A stretch of DNA of 64,000 nucleotides, taken from NCBI GenBank assembly GCA_037957365.1, contig JARHVA010001923.1, positions 209,001 to 273,000 on the forward strand, read 5' to 3'. Under the pieces are notes generated by a model. It did no database searches. It had not been told where the DNA came from and was given only the letters and a program-made list of their open reading frames with translations. This document shows positions 35,470-45,837 of this stretch, piece by piece. Made by a program: the position numbers and the translations under genes. The DNA comes from Torreya grandis (Eukaryota > Streptophyta > Pinopsida > Cupressales > Taxaceae). Within the stretch, counting starts at the first letter, position 1; every line of letters starts with the position of its first letter.

Positions 35470-35715
35470 ACACTGACATCGGTAGCTTGGCACTGACGTT
35501 AGTCATCCAGATACCGACATCGATCATGTGCAGACCAGCAGGGTCGGTAGGTCAGAGAAGGAGAAGTTTGATGTCGGTCATAAGGACCAACGTCGGCAGG
35601 ATGGACACCGGCGTCGGCCAGGGAAACGACGTCGACAGTCAGGATCAGTGCAGGGAACCAACATCGGTCGGGAGCAGACTGGGAGATGGCCTATATCGGT
35701 CACTAGAACAGATGT
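35470..35715. repeat. GC-rich GTCGG/CCGAC micro-repeat island inside C3
   Basis: About 245 bases hold many copies of short units such as GACATCGG, GACGTCGGCAGG, CCGGCGTCGGCC and AACATCGGTCGG. The same unit type is found in the U3 part of both C3 LTRs. The local base composition is far richer in G and C than anything else in the window. Confidence 0.75.
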
Positions 35716-36357
35716 TGGGTGAATTAATAAGTCTCAAACACCCATGTGGAGGTCAGGAAAGGTATGTGAACCTCATATTCGTTGTTCACCTTCTTTATAT
35801 TGCTTATTGATAGTCACGAACTAGGAAGATGGAAGAAGCAATGCAGGTAGAATCCAGAAATAATGGGAGCTTGGCATGGATGAGGAGTGTGAGTCCTTGG
35901 AGAACCAAACAGGTATTTGTTGGTAGTGTTGTCAGCTAGAAGGAAGCACTGGATAGAGAGATGGATTCCCATTTTAGAGAAGAGAGTGGATGGATACATG
36001 AGACAGAAGGCTATGGTATATGGTCTTGATTATGCTGCAAAACAATGGAGGTTTGACCATTGTATTTTATCTTTACCAGGTTGGATAATATTAGCTACAT
36101 TATCCTGTTACTGTATTGTGTTACTTGTTGCAGGGTTTCATATACAAGGAGTTTTTTGAGCTTAGGGTAGAGTTGGTTCAGAAGTGTGTCATGGAGAATT
36201 TGGGAGCAGAAAAATTCTTGTGGCATAAGATACAGGTATTACATCACAGGTTTGCATGGTGGTTGGTCTTCAAGAGTGACATTGAAGAGGGATACAGAGC
36301 CTAAGGAACAAAATAGATGGTGTACAGGTATAGGTACAAGTTGCAGTTGTTTATCTC
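35716..36357 (+). other. C3 internal segment of unknown origin
   Basis: This occupies the place where RT and RNase H should be but shows no copia motif. Overlapping frames of 60-107 codons occur, for example one with ARRKHWIERWIPILEKRVDG at about 35935, and another with LGAEKFLWHKIQVLHHRFAW near 36206. A CTTGTTGCAG/GG near 36124-36135 resembles a splice acceptor. It may be a captured host-gene fragment or a scrambled remnant; I cannot tell which. Confidence 0.4.
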
Positions 36358-36368
36358 CAAGTGGGAGA
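36358..36368 (+). other. C3 polypurine tract
   Basis: CAAGTGGGAGA just before the 3' LTR, the typical polypurine tract form of Tork-like copia elements. Confidence 0.82.
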
Positions 36369-36455
36369 TTGTTGTGGTGTGAGCTAAAAGCTTCAACTGT
36401 TTGCAGACACAAGAGGAAGGATGCTGAAGAACCAGAGCCACCGGCGTCGGCAGTA

Positions 36456-36471
36456 TGACCGACGTCGGTCA
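36456..36471. promoter_or_regulatory. Perfect 16-bp palindrome in the C3 LTR
   Basis: TGACCGACGTCGGTCA equals its own reverse complement and centres on ACGT. ACGT cores bind bZIP factors and CCGAC is the core of DRE elements, so it is a plausible enhancer of LTR transcription. In the 5' LTR the same site has decayed to TGACCAACGTCAGTCA. Confidence 0.55.
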
Positions 36472-36694
36472 CAGGCAGTGGAGAAGGAGACTGGCGACGG
36501 CAGGGAGTCAGCCGACGTCGGTAGAACCAGACCAGCAGAGACCGGCGTCGGTTGCCTGTGTGGTCCAGGACTGTTCATTGCACGAACAGTTAGTTAGTTG
36601 AACCGAGTGTTTGCATGCTAAGGGGCTAATTTAAGTCACGGGCTGTGTGTCTAATTTTAGTAGTTAGAGTTCTATTTTTGTAAGCATGGGATCT

Positions 36695-36703
36695 TATTTA
36701 TAG
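36695..36703 (+). promoter_or_regulatory. Putative TATA box of the C3 LTR
   Basis: TATTTATAG lies about 320 bases into the LTR, downstream of the GTCGG-rich segment and followed by a TGTATTGTAATAATTCT stretch. It is the best TATA candidate in the LTR. Confidence 0.4.
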
Positions 36704-37100
36704 ACCCATAAGGCATGTATTGTAATAATTCTAAGGCAAGAAAAAGCATTGAAGCTAGCAAGGTCAAGGATATCTACAGGTGTAAGGTCAAGGAGATCAG
36801 CTGAAGCATTCAAGGAGGGATAGCAACTCAGGCTTTAGAGTTGTTGTGTTGAGCAAGAGAGAGAGGGAAGAAGGTCTTGAGGTGTGGCAAGCCTTTGAGG
36901 TGGAGGAAGAAGTGGCATCTTCCTTATTGTATTTTCTTCCAGTAGTATTTAATACAAGAGTGTGTATTGTCTCTCAAATTCTTTGTTGTCTCAAGTTTCT
37001 AGCTACTTTATCATTCTGGTATAATTTCGTGTTTAATTGCATATAAGATAGTAATCAATTGTGCTCTAATTGGTAGAGCTACAGATCCCCTGACAGTAAA

Positions 37101-38250
37101 AACATATCCTGTAGTGGACTTTTTTCCATCTCTGTCACAACCAAAATAAAAATTTGAAAAACCTCTTATCTATAAATCTACCCCTTTATAGAATATTTTA
37201 TCATATGAAGTGCCTTTCAAATATTTGATTATCCACTTCACCACAAACCAATGATCCTTTCCAAGATTTGCCATGAACCAGATTATAACTCCCACTACTT
37301 GGGAAATATCTGGTCTTGTGCTCACCATAGCATACATGAGGCTCCCTACTATTGATGAATAAGTTACATTGGACATACTTTTATTCTCCTCTTCTGTATT
37401 AGGACATTGCTTAGAAGATAACTTAAAATGTGTAGGAAGTGGGGTACTAACTAGTTTGGCATTCTACATATTGAACTATTGCAGAACCTTCTCAACATAT
37501 GTCTTTTGTGATAACCAGATCTTCTTAGCTTTCCTCTCCCTATGTATCTTCATCCCCAAAATTTGGTTTTTTCTCCTAAATCCTTTATCTCAAATGGCCT
37601 AGCCAATTGATCCTTTAAATAATTGATACTCTTCATGTTTGGGCCTACAACCAATATGTCATCAACATATAGCAATAAAATAATAAAACTCCCATAATTA
37701 AAATTTTTATGATATACACAATGATCAGTTTCACTTCTACTAAATTCTTGTCTCTTCATGAAGGTCTCAAATTTCCTATACCACATTCATGGTGCTTGTT
37801 TCAAATTGTATAGTGATTTTTTCAATCTGTAAACCATATGTTCCATTCCTTTTACCTCATAGCCCTCAAGCTAATCTATATAAATCTCTTCCTTGAGATC
37901 ACCATGTCGAAATGTTATCTTCACATCAGGATGTTCTAGCTCTAAATTATGTGAAGCTAAAAATTCAAGTAACACTCTGATAGTATTCATTTTCACAACA
38001 AGAGACAAAATCTCATTGAAATCAATACCTAATTTTTTCACATAACCTTTTGCCACCAAATGAGCTTTGTATTGTTCTGAAAACCCATCACTATTTTTCT
38101 TCAGCTTGTACACCCACTTGTTACCAACACTCTTTCTTCTAAGTGGAAGATCCACAAGCTCCCATGTCTCATTATTATGGAGTGATCTCATTTCATCCTC
38201 CATGGCTTTCCTCCATTCTTTTGCATTCTTAGATTCTCTAGCTTCTTAAA
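37101..38250 (-). pseudogene. C2 reverse transcriptase and start of RNase H
   Basis: The minus strand has the copia RT blocks: ETWELVDLPLRRKSVGNKWV and YKAHLVAKGYVKKLGIDFNE (38150-37990), then LEHPDVKITFRHGDLKEEIY (near 37900). FILLLYVDDILVVGPN has YVDD at 37658-37669, and SNVTYSSIVGSLMYAMVSTR is at 37376-37310. RNase H begins with DRDGKKSTTGYVFT near 37140-37101, where C3 interrupts it. At least one frameshift occurs near 37790-37860. Normal copia RTs have a conserved Asp in the V-D-V-KTAFLHGDL block, here D-VKITFRHGDL. Confidence 0.9.
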
Positions 38251-38499
38251 ATGAACTAGGTTCACCCATATCAATAAACAAAGCAAAAGATGACTGAAAT
38301 GCAGGAGTATACCTTTCTAGAACCTTCTTGGTATGAGTGGACCTTATAACTTGTGGTTTTTTTACTTGGTGTTCTACTTACTCTAAAGGATCAACTTGCT
38401 CTTTTTCATTTTCTCCTTCTTTAACTACTTCAACTAGTACAACTTCAAGTGTCTATTTTACCTCTTTCCCTTTCATGGATTTTTCATTAAACACAACAT

Positions 38500-39700
38500 C
38501 TCAGCTAACAATAATATTGTGGTTAGTAGGATCCCACAATATAGACCCCTTTATAGTATCTCCATAGCCAAGAAAAATAAATTTCATAGATTTCAAGTGT
38601 AGTTTGGACCTTGTTTCTTTAGGCACATGGGCAAATGCATCACAACCAAAAATATGTAAATCATAATAATCGACTGGCTTACCATGCCAAGTCTTTTGTA
38701 GAGTATTTCCATCCAACATAGATGTAGGAGATCTATTAATGATATATAAAATTGTATTAACAACTTCTACCCAAAATCCATTTGTTAGCTTTGATGCACT
38801 CAACATGCTCCTTGCACATTCCATGATAGTGTGGTTCCTCTGCTACTAAACCATTCTATTATAGATTATAAGGGACAATATTTGGATGTTTAATTCCTTC
38901 CTATGTACAAAAGTTATCAAACTCTCTAGAGCAATATTCTCCTCCATTATTTGACCTTAAACATATAATGGATTTGCCCAAACTCTTTTCTACCCATGCC
39001 TTAAATTCTTTAAATTGTTCCAAAACTTTTGATTTCTTTCTCAAAAAATACACCCATAGTATTCTAGAATAATCATCTATAAAGTAAATAAAATAATTTA
39101 TACCATTTATAGATTGAGTAGGTATAGGTCCAAAAATATCTAAATGGATAAGTTACAAAAAATCAAAACTTTTACCTACACTTGCAGTAAATCTTACCCT
39201 CTTCTGTTTACCAAAGATGTAGTTCTCACAAAATCCTAAATCACAAGACTTAATCCCAACTAGCATACCTTGGTCATGCAATATCTTCAAGCCTTTCTCA
39301 CTTATGTGTCTAAGGTGTTGATGCCATAGCATCACAACATCCTGAGCATTTTTTGTAGTTGTTGTTATAGTACTTGTCACTAAATATCCACACAAATAAT
39401 ATAAGGAGCCATAAGATTCTCCTTTTGCTACCACCAAAGATCCTTTGGTAATTTTACATTTACCATTTCCAAAATTATAGGAATATCTGAGCTCATCCAT
39501 CACCTTGATGGACATCAAATTCTTCTTTAAATCAAGAACATACCGCACATATTTCAATCTTTTGATTCTACCATCATCCAATTTGACCCTTACATTTCCT
39601 CTTCCCACAACATCCAAAGGGTGATCATCACCCAAGTAAACAGATCCTCCATTAGAATTTTCATATCTAATGAACCAATCTCTATGTGGATACATGTGGA
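38500..39700 (-). pseudogene. C2 protease end and integrase (Ty1/copia)
   Basis: The minus strand starts after the protease active site, where a stop lies near 39717, and reads VYLGDDHPLDVVGRGNVRVK (39640 on). The integrase zinc domain is LWHQHLRHISEKGLKIL with a degraded second half, CENYIFGKQKRVRF (39330-39180). The core reads LDIFGPIPTQS, then FIDDYSRILWVYFLRKKSK. The second Asp motif is LRSNNGGEYC, so the catalytic Asp has become Asn. The C-terminal block VEVVNTILYIINRSPTSMLD, FLGYGDTIKGS is open at 38824-38501. Several frameshifts separate the parts. Confidence 0.88.
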
Positions 39701-39849
39701 ATGATGCTCATGAGTCCAATACCCAGGGGTTTGAAAGTGATTCATTGTTACTAAGGTAGAATGCTTCTTGTGTGGTTTTTCCCTCTAAATTTATATTGTT
39801 GGCTTCAGCTGAAGGTGGGTTTTCTTTTCCATCCTTATTTTCCTTATTT

Positions 39850-40581
39850 AATTACCAAAAAAAAATTCTTCATGTGGCCTGATTTTCCATAATGCTAGCA
39901 TTTTCCCTTACATCCTTTAGACTTTGATCTGGAAGGTGATCTACCTTGATTTCTCCTCTCACTAGATCTCCCTCTTACAGATAATGCTTCATTACTTGAG
40001 GATGCACCAAAAGACTTTCTTCTCATCTCCTCTCTAAGAAGAGTTGTAACTATATCTTCAAAATTAAGAGTGAATGATGATGAATTACTGATAGTCATCA
40101 CCACATGATCCTCGCTATCAGGAAGTGATCATAACAAGATAATGGCCTTGTCTTCATCCTCCATCTTCACACTGATGGAGACTAGTTTTCTAATAATGGT
40201 GTTGAACTTATTCAGATGCTCAGCAATGGATGAATTCTCCTTCATCTTCAAACTGTAAAGCTTCTTCTTCAAAACAACTTTGTTTATTATTGACATTATC
40301 TGATACAACTTGTTTAGTTTCTCCCATAAAGCTTCTATAGTATTATCCTTAGCAACATTGAAGAGCACAGAATCTACAAGACACAAATGAATGGTAGAAA
40401 CAACCTTTCTATCCATCTTGTTTGAGTCTTCATCTGTCATACTATTGGGCTTACTTACAAACCCCTTCAAGGATAGAGCTTGCTCATTCTACATCAAGAG
40501 ATCCTCCACCTTCCTCTTCCATAAGGAGAAATTCTTTCCATCAAACTTCTCAACTTTGAATCTGGTTACTCCTCCTATCAT
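39850..40581 (-). pseudogene. C2 gag (Ty1/copia)
   Basis: The minus-strand ATG at 40579-40581 starts MIGGVTRFKVEKFDGKNFSL, the usual copia gag N-terminus. A stop near 40500 precedes a frame open from 40470 (MKGFVSKPNSMTDEDSNKMD) to 40129, with VVLKKKLYSLKMKENSSIAE and LNKFNTIIRKL. A further frame (40104-39895) carries the basic Ser/Arg-rich region SFGASSSNEALSVRGRSSER. A degraded zinc knuckle, with GKSGHMKNF readable, lies near 39870. Confidence 0.85.
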
Positions 40582-40656
40582 TGTTTTAGCTTCTTCTTGC
40601 ACATAACACCCTGACTCAATAAAAAATACTCACAAAGAAATTTTTCAAAGAGCCTA

Positions 40657-40668
40657 GCTCTGATACCA
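40657..40668 (-). other. C2 primer binding site (initiator Met tRNA)
   Basis: TGGTATCAGAGC on the minus strand, a perfect match to the plant initiator Met-tRNA type, two bases inside the 5' LTR end. Confidence 0.93.
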
Positions 40669-40670
40669 GA

Positions 40671-41610
40671 CGTTAGGAATAAATCCAATATGTGTGAAAG
40701 AAAATAAATGTGGAAATAATAGCTACAAAATCAAATAATTTAATGTGTGCAAGAAAATAAATGCGTAAATAATATCTACAAAATCAAATAACAAGAGTAA
40801 TAAATTACACAAAGAGTTTACGTGGAAACCTTACAAGATACAAGGAAAAAACATAGGGAAAATGGAAGTGGTATCTTAGTATTAACTTCAAAAAATTAAA
40901 AAAACACTTCCTATTCAACACACTCTCCTTTTCCAATGCTCTCTTTCAAGCATACAAGCTTACACTTAGCTAGTTTTTACAAACTAAAAAAATTAACAAT
41001 CTCAAACTTCCACCACACTCTACACATTCTATCAAATTTTCTCCTTTAATATAAATTACAATGAATGACTTGTCGATGAAGGAAATGAAGGAGAGAGAAG
41101 AAAAATATGCCACCCTTAGGTGGAAACACTATTTGGCATGTGACTTTGTTCATGTGAGCCCAAATCAACTTGGAATCTGATGAGGTCATCTTCCACCTTT
41201 GCTCCAAAAGATGATAAAACCACTTTTGACCAAAGATATGTGCATCCAAATAATATTTCATCCCACCTTACTATTCATGCATGAAAGGGGTCAAATATGC
41301 TTCCAACATGAAAGCCCCACTCCTACTTTAGCAAAAAGAAATATTTAAAAAATACTTCCTTTTTTACTTCACTCTTCTCCCACATGTGCCAAATCACATG
41401 CCTTAGAAAATGGCATCTCATTTTCTCTTTCCAATATTTTCAACACTAAAAGATGATATCTGGGTCATGCCATGTCATACTTTTACCATCTCAGATGTCC
41501 AGTCACCTAGGTCCCACTATGGGCCCACCACTTGGGCCCCACTACCATGTCACCTATGAATAGTGTCATATGAATAGTAATTGTGAATAGTGACTTCACA
41601 TATATTAACA
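40671..41610 (-). repeat. C2 5' LTR (940 bp)
   Basis: On the plus strand it starts CGTTAGGAATAAATCC, where the first T has become C, and ends ATATATTAACA before the target duplication. A direct duplication near 40680-40790, with AAGAAAATAAATG and TACAAAATCAAATAA occurring twice, explains its greater length. Confidence 0.92.
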
Positions 41611-41615
41611 TAATT

Positions 41616-44600
41616 AAGCCTAGAAGATTGGATTATCATCTACAACTATATAATTCGATCAAGATTACAATAATGGTAGCACATAAGCATGTTTTAATGG
41701 AAGATGTTGAGCTATATTTGACAACAAATGTTGAAGGTCATGTTTTCAAGGACACTAAGTTCAATCTTGTTGCCTTGAACATAAGAAATAATAATTGGTA
41801 AAAAAATTCTAGAGATTTGAGAACCAACGAGCCATCACCAAGGAAGAAGAGAAGAATCTCTTAGCCAAAAGGTTCTATGATGACATTGTGGCAATCCAGA
41901 TGACCGACCTACACTATGCAACTACAAAACTTGAGATACTCCATTGCATCAATATTCTTGGTCTCATTTTCAAGGAAACTAAGATGGATAAGGGCATGAT
42001 AATTAATGAGTAAAATCATAGGAATATTGCTTACATTTCTTCTATTGCATTTGAGTCCTATTATAAGTTTCCCAAACCCCAAATTGACCTAGCCTCTATC
42101 AATTTTTGGGATAAAGAACACAATTTGATAGAAACCCTTACCATGTGGTTAGATTTTGGGAACCAAGTCTTTTCATATCTTAATAAGAACATTCTTATCA
42201 GCTAGTTTAGATGAGGGGTTAGAATGATAATGACAATGTTAAATAAGTTATGTGGAAATGCAACCACTGCATATGTAGACCCAATATGGGTGCCCATGGT
42301 CTACTTTATTGTTGAAAAGTTAATTATCCCTCCTTTGGGTGAGATAATTAGTATCTCATTAAGTAGACAAATCTATGCAATTAGGCATAAGAATAAAACT
42401 TGGTTTTACATGATGTCTTACCTCCTAGATGCCCTATGCATAACAACAAAGATTCTAAATAGAGGGAGTGGTCTCCAAATGGAACCTGAATATTTTCCCA
42501 ATATTTTTCTAAGTTTTACATCTACAAATATAGGGTTCACATTCAATTTATTTGTGATTGTGTCTATCCAGCCTTGACTAAAGCTATAACTAGTATCCCC
42601 ATGTCAAAAGTAAGCATATTAATCAAGAAATATACAGAAGCAATGGGAGATATATGGTTATATCTAGATTTTATATTCATCAAGATTAAGGGAACTCAAA
42701 ATTGTCCTCTCAAGCTACCTATCCATGTTCTTGATAATTTGGATGAGTAAGAAGCGGCCTACCAATTATTCCATAGTGTAGATGGACTTTGTAAAACCAA
42801 GAGAAAGGGACTCCTTCATAGCTTCCCTATTACTATTGGAAAGAAAACCTTAAAATATTGTAATCGCATTGAGGTATCATCAAAGCATATATCATCTTTC
42901 AATCTATAGATTGATGAACTTAGATAGTGTGACCCCTATGGAAAGGTTAAAGAGAATTTGAAACACAAAGGGATGTTGAATGTGCCCTATGAACATGATC
43001 CTAGTGCCTTTGATCCTATATACATCAAGTCACATACTTACTTTAAAGTCACCATAATGATGAAGAAACATAACCTAAGACCTGAGTCTAGACTAGAAAG
43101 AAATCAAAAGGTGGATGACAAATGGCAATTGCACCCAAGACAATACCATTTGATCAGTGGTGAATCTTCTAAACTCCCAATAGTAGAGCTACAAATAGAA
43201 TATAATATTGAAGAGAAGAGGCCAAAGGAAATAAATTCAAGTGAAATATCTTCCATCTCATTATCTAATGAACCTCCCAAAGTAATGAAATAAGAGGCAC
43301 ATCAAGAAGAGTTACATATGAAAGCTATAGATCCTCAAGAGTATGTTGACGATGTATTAAAGATGTTGTCTATGACATACACAAACTCAGATAAATAAGA
43401 AAAGATAAGTGTTGAAACTAAGCATGGCAAAGGGAAATCTTTAGACTTGGTTCCTGTTGACACTCCAAAAATAAAAGTTGAGCTAGTTATTGTTCCAAAA
43501 GCAAAGAGACCCAAGGTGAGTATCACTACTCCTTTAAGTGAAGTCAATTTGTTCAATGAAGATAACTTGTTATATGGACCACCAATTCTATAATGGTTCT
43601 TATTTGAACCCATATTGGAGAGAGTTCCCAATATGCATCATCCTTAGGCTATGATGAAGGCTATTAACATTCATATACATCAAGAGCTTAAGCCATGGAT
43701 AGTTGCTTTTCAATAGGAGAAGACAAGAATATTAGCTACACCAAGTGATTTAGTAGCTTCATCAAAAGCTGAGATCCCTATCCCATAGGTGAATTAATCT
43801 AAATTTGGAGTCAAATTTGATCAAACTGATAGCTTGCAAGGAGTGACAAAGAAGAAGGTCATAAAAGGAGGTGAATAAATCACATATCAGAAGGTAGATC
43901 CCGTGACCAATCTGACTCAAGTAGGAAGATAGAGACCCAAGAAAGACCCAATATTTGAGAAAGATGTTCTTAAATTAGCTTAAACATAGACAGAATAGTT
44001 GCAAGCTACTATTAAGGGGCTAAAGCAACAAAATAAGAACTTAGAAGAGAAATCAAGTCTATTAGTGCCAAGAGACATGGTTAAGCAATTTGAGACCATT
44101 GTGTATAATTTATTAAGCTCCTTGAAGGTTACAAGATCCAAGAAAGATGCAATGAACAAGAAAAATTCCATGGCTACAAGTTAAGTTGGCCAATGGAAAT
44201 CTCAAGTGGTAAGGTGAAGGAACTGATCAATGAATTAATAGAAGATCAAATTCCTAGATTTAAGACAGTTGGTCTAGCCCACCTAAACATGGTCATGTCA
44301 ATATTGATAGATAAGATCAAAGCTTTGAACAAATGATCCAAATAAATAAGAGATCTTTCCAATGATCTCAAACAGTTAGAATTTAGGATGATTCACATAT
44401 TGGGGAGCCTAATCAAGGATCCTACCATACTCAACCCAATTGGTTTAATCACAAATGAGGAATTAAATCAAAGAGCTACATAGTTCATACATGAGGTAAG
44501 GAATCAAAGCCAAGGAAAGTTAGGTGCAGATAATAAAAGGATCATGGACATTATTTTATCAATTGATGAGAAGATTAGTGATGTAAGGAGCATCAAATAG

Positions 44601-44720
44601 GCATTAGATAGGGAAGATAAATATCTCAAGGGCTTGGTAGATCAAGAAATAGAACTCTTCATGGAACCCATTATCAACCTCGAGCTAATTGATGAGCAAC
44701 ACTATAGAATGAAGATCCTA
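41616..44720 (+). pseudogene. Unrecognised ORF relic in the U3 part of D
   Basis: About 3.1 kb of plus-strand coding sequence broken into frames. One at 42224-42577 includes YVDPIWVPMVYFIVEKLIIP and MMSYLLDALCITTKILNRGS. Another at 42958-43293 includes YEHDPSAFDPIYIKSHTYFK. Between 43400 and 43900 Lys/Pro/Val-rich segments appear, and a probable coiled coil lies near 43999-44184 (KGLKQQNKNLEEKSSLLVPR). Minus-strand frames here are shadows. The family is unknown to me. Place and orientation match the U3 ORF of the G2 LTRs, but I see no clear residue-level match between the two. Confidence 0.45.
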
Positions 44721-44984
44721 TAGTAGAGGTAAAAGATTACAATAACAGGGGAGTCCCAAAGTCAAATTTGTTGACTTTAGAATATTCTTTTGTAACTAGA
44801 CATATATATTTTGAAAATAGAATATTCTTTTGTAAAATCATGTGCAACTTTGTAAAGTGCATTACTTATAGGTTACTCTATTTAAAAAGTGTCTAGTTCT
44901 AGAAGATTGTAAAAAGAACAACTGTCCATGACACTTGTACAATTATCATTTGACATGATTGGCTGACATACCTCCTTAGTCTTC

Positions 44985-44992
44985 TATAAAAG
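44985..44992 (+). promoter_or_regulatory. Putative TATA box of D
   Basis: TATAAAAG follows TTAGTCTTC and precedes a region with ACTTGTAAAAGAGGGG and AATTAATACAAGTAAGG that looks like a transcript leader. It is about 0.84 kb before the end of D, much as in the G2 LTR. Confidence 0.55.
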
Positions 44993-44999
44993 AGATATT

Positions 45000-45832
45000 G
45001 TCACTTGTAAAAGAGGGGAGAGTTTTTTAGCAAAACTGTGTGTAAACTTTGAACAATTAATACAAGTAAGGAATTTTGTAGAGATTGTCTAGTATTTATT
45101 TGTGTGTTTTCTATTATAACTAATCTCTCAATTATATGTTTGGATTTTCAAGCTTGAATTATTTTCATGAATTCTAGATGTGTACATTTGAATTCAAAGT
45201 TCTCAATTTATGCTTATTTTAGATTGACTGAAAGATCTTAGATTCATTTCATTTTCTTTGTGCTTCTTGTAGATGTGCTTATGCAATTTATTTGTAGGGT
45301 AAATCTTTAAATTGAACATGGTTCTTATTTGCATTATTTCTACTATCCTCAGATGTTTGTTTGATATATGATAAGATTTGATCTTTAGTTATTTAAGGTC
45401 ATATATTGGTTTCAGTGCATGTTTGGATGAAATTTAAACTTTGTCATAATGTCTAAATTGAAAAAAATAACACCTTCTTTCTTCCCTACCCTTTTTTTTA
45501 CTCATTTTTTGATCAAGTCACTTTAGTTTAGCTTTCATTATGAATATCCATGATAGCTTATACTTTATACTTAGGTTTTGATCATAATTCACTTTATTTA
45601 GTTCAGATCATCTTCATCTTTCACAAGCAAGCTATTAGGCCATGGTTACTCCCAACAACCAAATAGTTACATTATAAATTTTGTGAAATAGCTCATTTGC
45701 TTTACCGCTATTTCACCAAATATATCAATAATATCACAATCTACAACTCATGTACTGGATTATTTAAATCCAAAAATGAGAAGTGTTTCTTAAACACTCT
45801 GGACCCCTGTGATACACTTTCAAGCATCAACA
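45000..45832 (+). other. R-U5 region of D
   Basis: The remaining part of the LTR downstream of the TATA box, AT-rich and without a gene. It ends CATCAACA and is followed by the CACTT duplication at 45833-45837. Confidence 0.5.
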
Positions 45833-45837
45833 CACTT

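Larger units (their letters stand above)
33166..37095 (+). mobile_element. C3: young non-autonomous copia element (gag-protease only)
   Basis: The 3,930-base plus-strand element has LTRs 33166-33892 and 36370-37095 and the target duplication GTAAA (33161-33165 and 37096-37100). The LTRs differ at roughly 25 of 726 positions by eye, many of them at CpG. It has a primer site, gag, a zinc knuckle, protease, the start of the integrase zinc region, and then unrelated sequence and a polypurine tract; integrase core, RT and RNase H are missing. It therefore depended on another copia element. It resembles the terminal-repeat elements with gag (TR-GAG) described in plants. Confidence 0.94.
36370..37095 (+). 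repeat. C3 3' LTR (726 bp)
   Basis: Starts TGTTGTGGTGTGAGC and ends CCCCTGACA. It preserves CpG sites that are TpG or CpA in the 5' copy. It contains the perfect 16-base palindrome listed separately, a GCCGACGTCGG at 36511-36521 and a TATA-like TATTTATAG at 36695-36703. Confidence 0.94.
31786..41610 (-). mobile_element. C2: Ty1/copia retrotransposon, interrupted by C3
   Basis: A minus-strand element with LTRs 31786-32682 and 40671-41610 and target duplication TAATT (31781-31785 and 41611-41615). Without C3 and its duplication it is 5.9 kb. Primer site, gag, protease, integrase, RT and RNase H are in copia order. The zinc knuckle and the catalytic regions carry several lesions. Compared with C3, its LTR pair is visibly more diverged. 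Confidence 0.94.
30090..45832 (+). mobile_element. D: solo giant LTR inserted in the G2 5' LTR
   Basis: The plus-strand unit starts TATTGAGGTTGACATACCCC (probably TG decayed to TA) and ends CATCAACA, the same end as the G2 LTR. CACTT is duplicated on both sides (30085-30089 and 45833-45837). Without the C2 insertion it is about 5.9 kb, close to the 6.1 kb of the G2 LTRs. Its start is a diverged match to the G2 LTR start. It has an ORF relic, then a TATA box about 0.85 kb from the end. No primer site, gag or pol is present, so it reads as a solo LTR of a related family. Confidence 0.8.

Noticed and set aside
38337..38567. 76-codon plus-strand Ser/Thr/Phe-rich frame
   Set aside because: It is antisense to the C2 integrase-RT linker.
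43335..43631. 98-codon minus-strand frame
   Set aside because: It is antisense to the plus-strand D ORF relic, whose frames are longer and consistent in direction.
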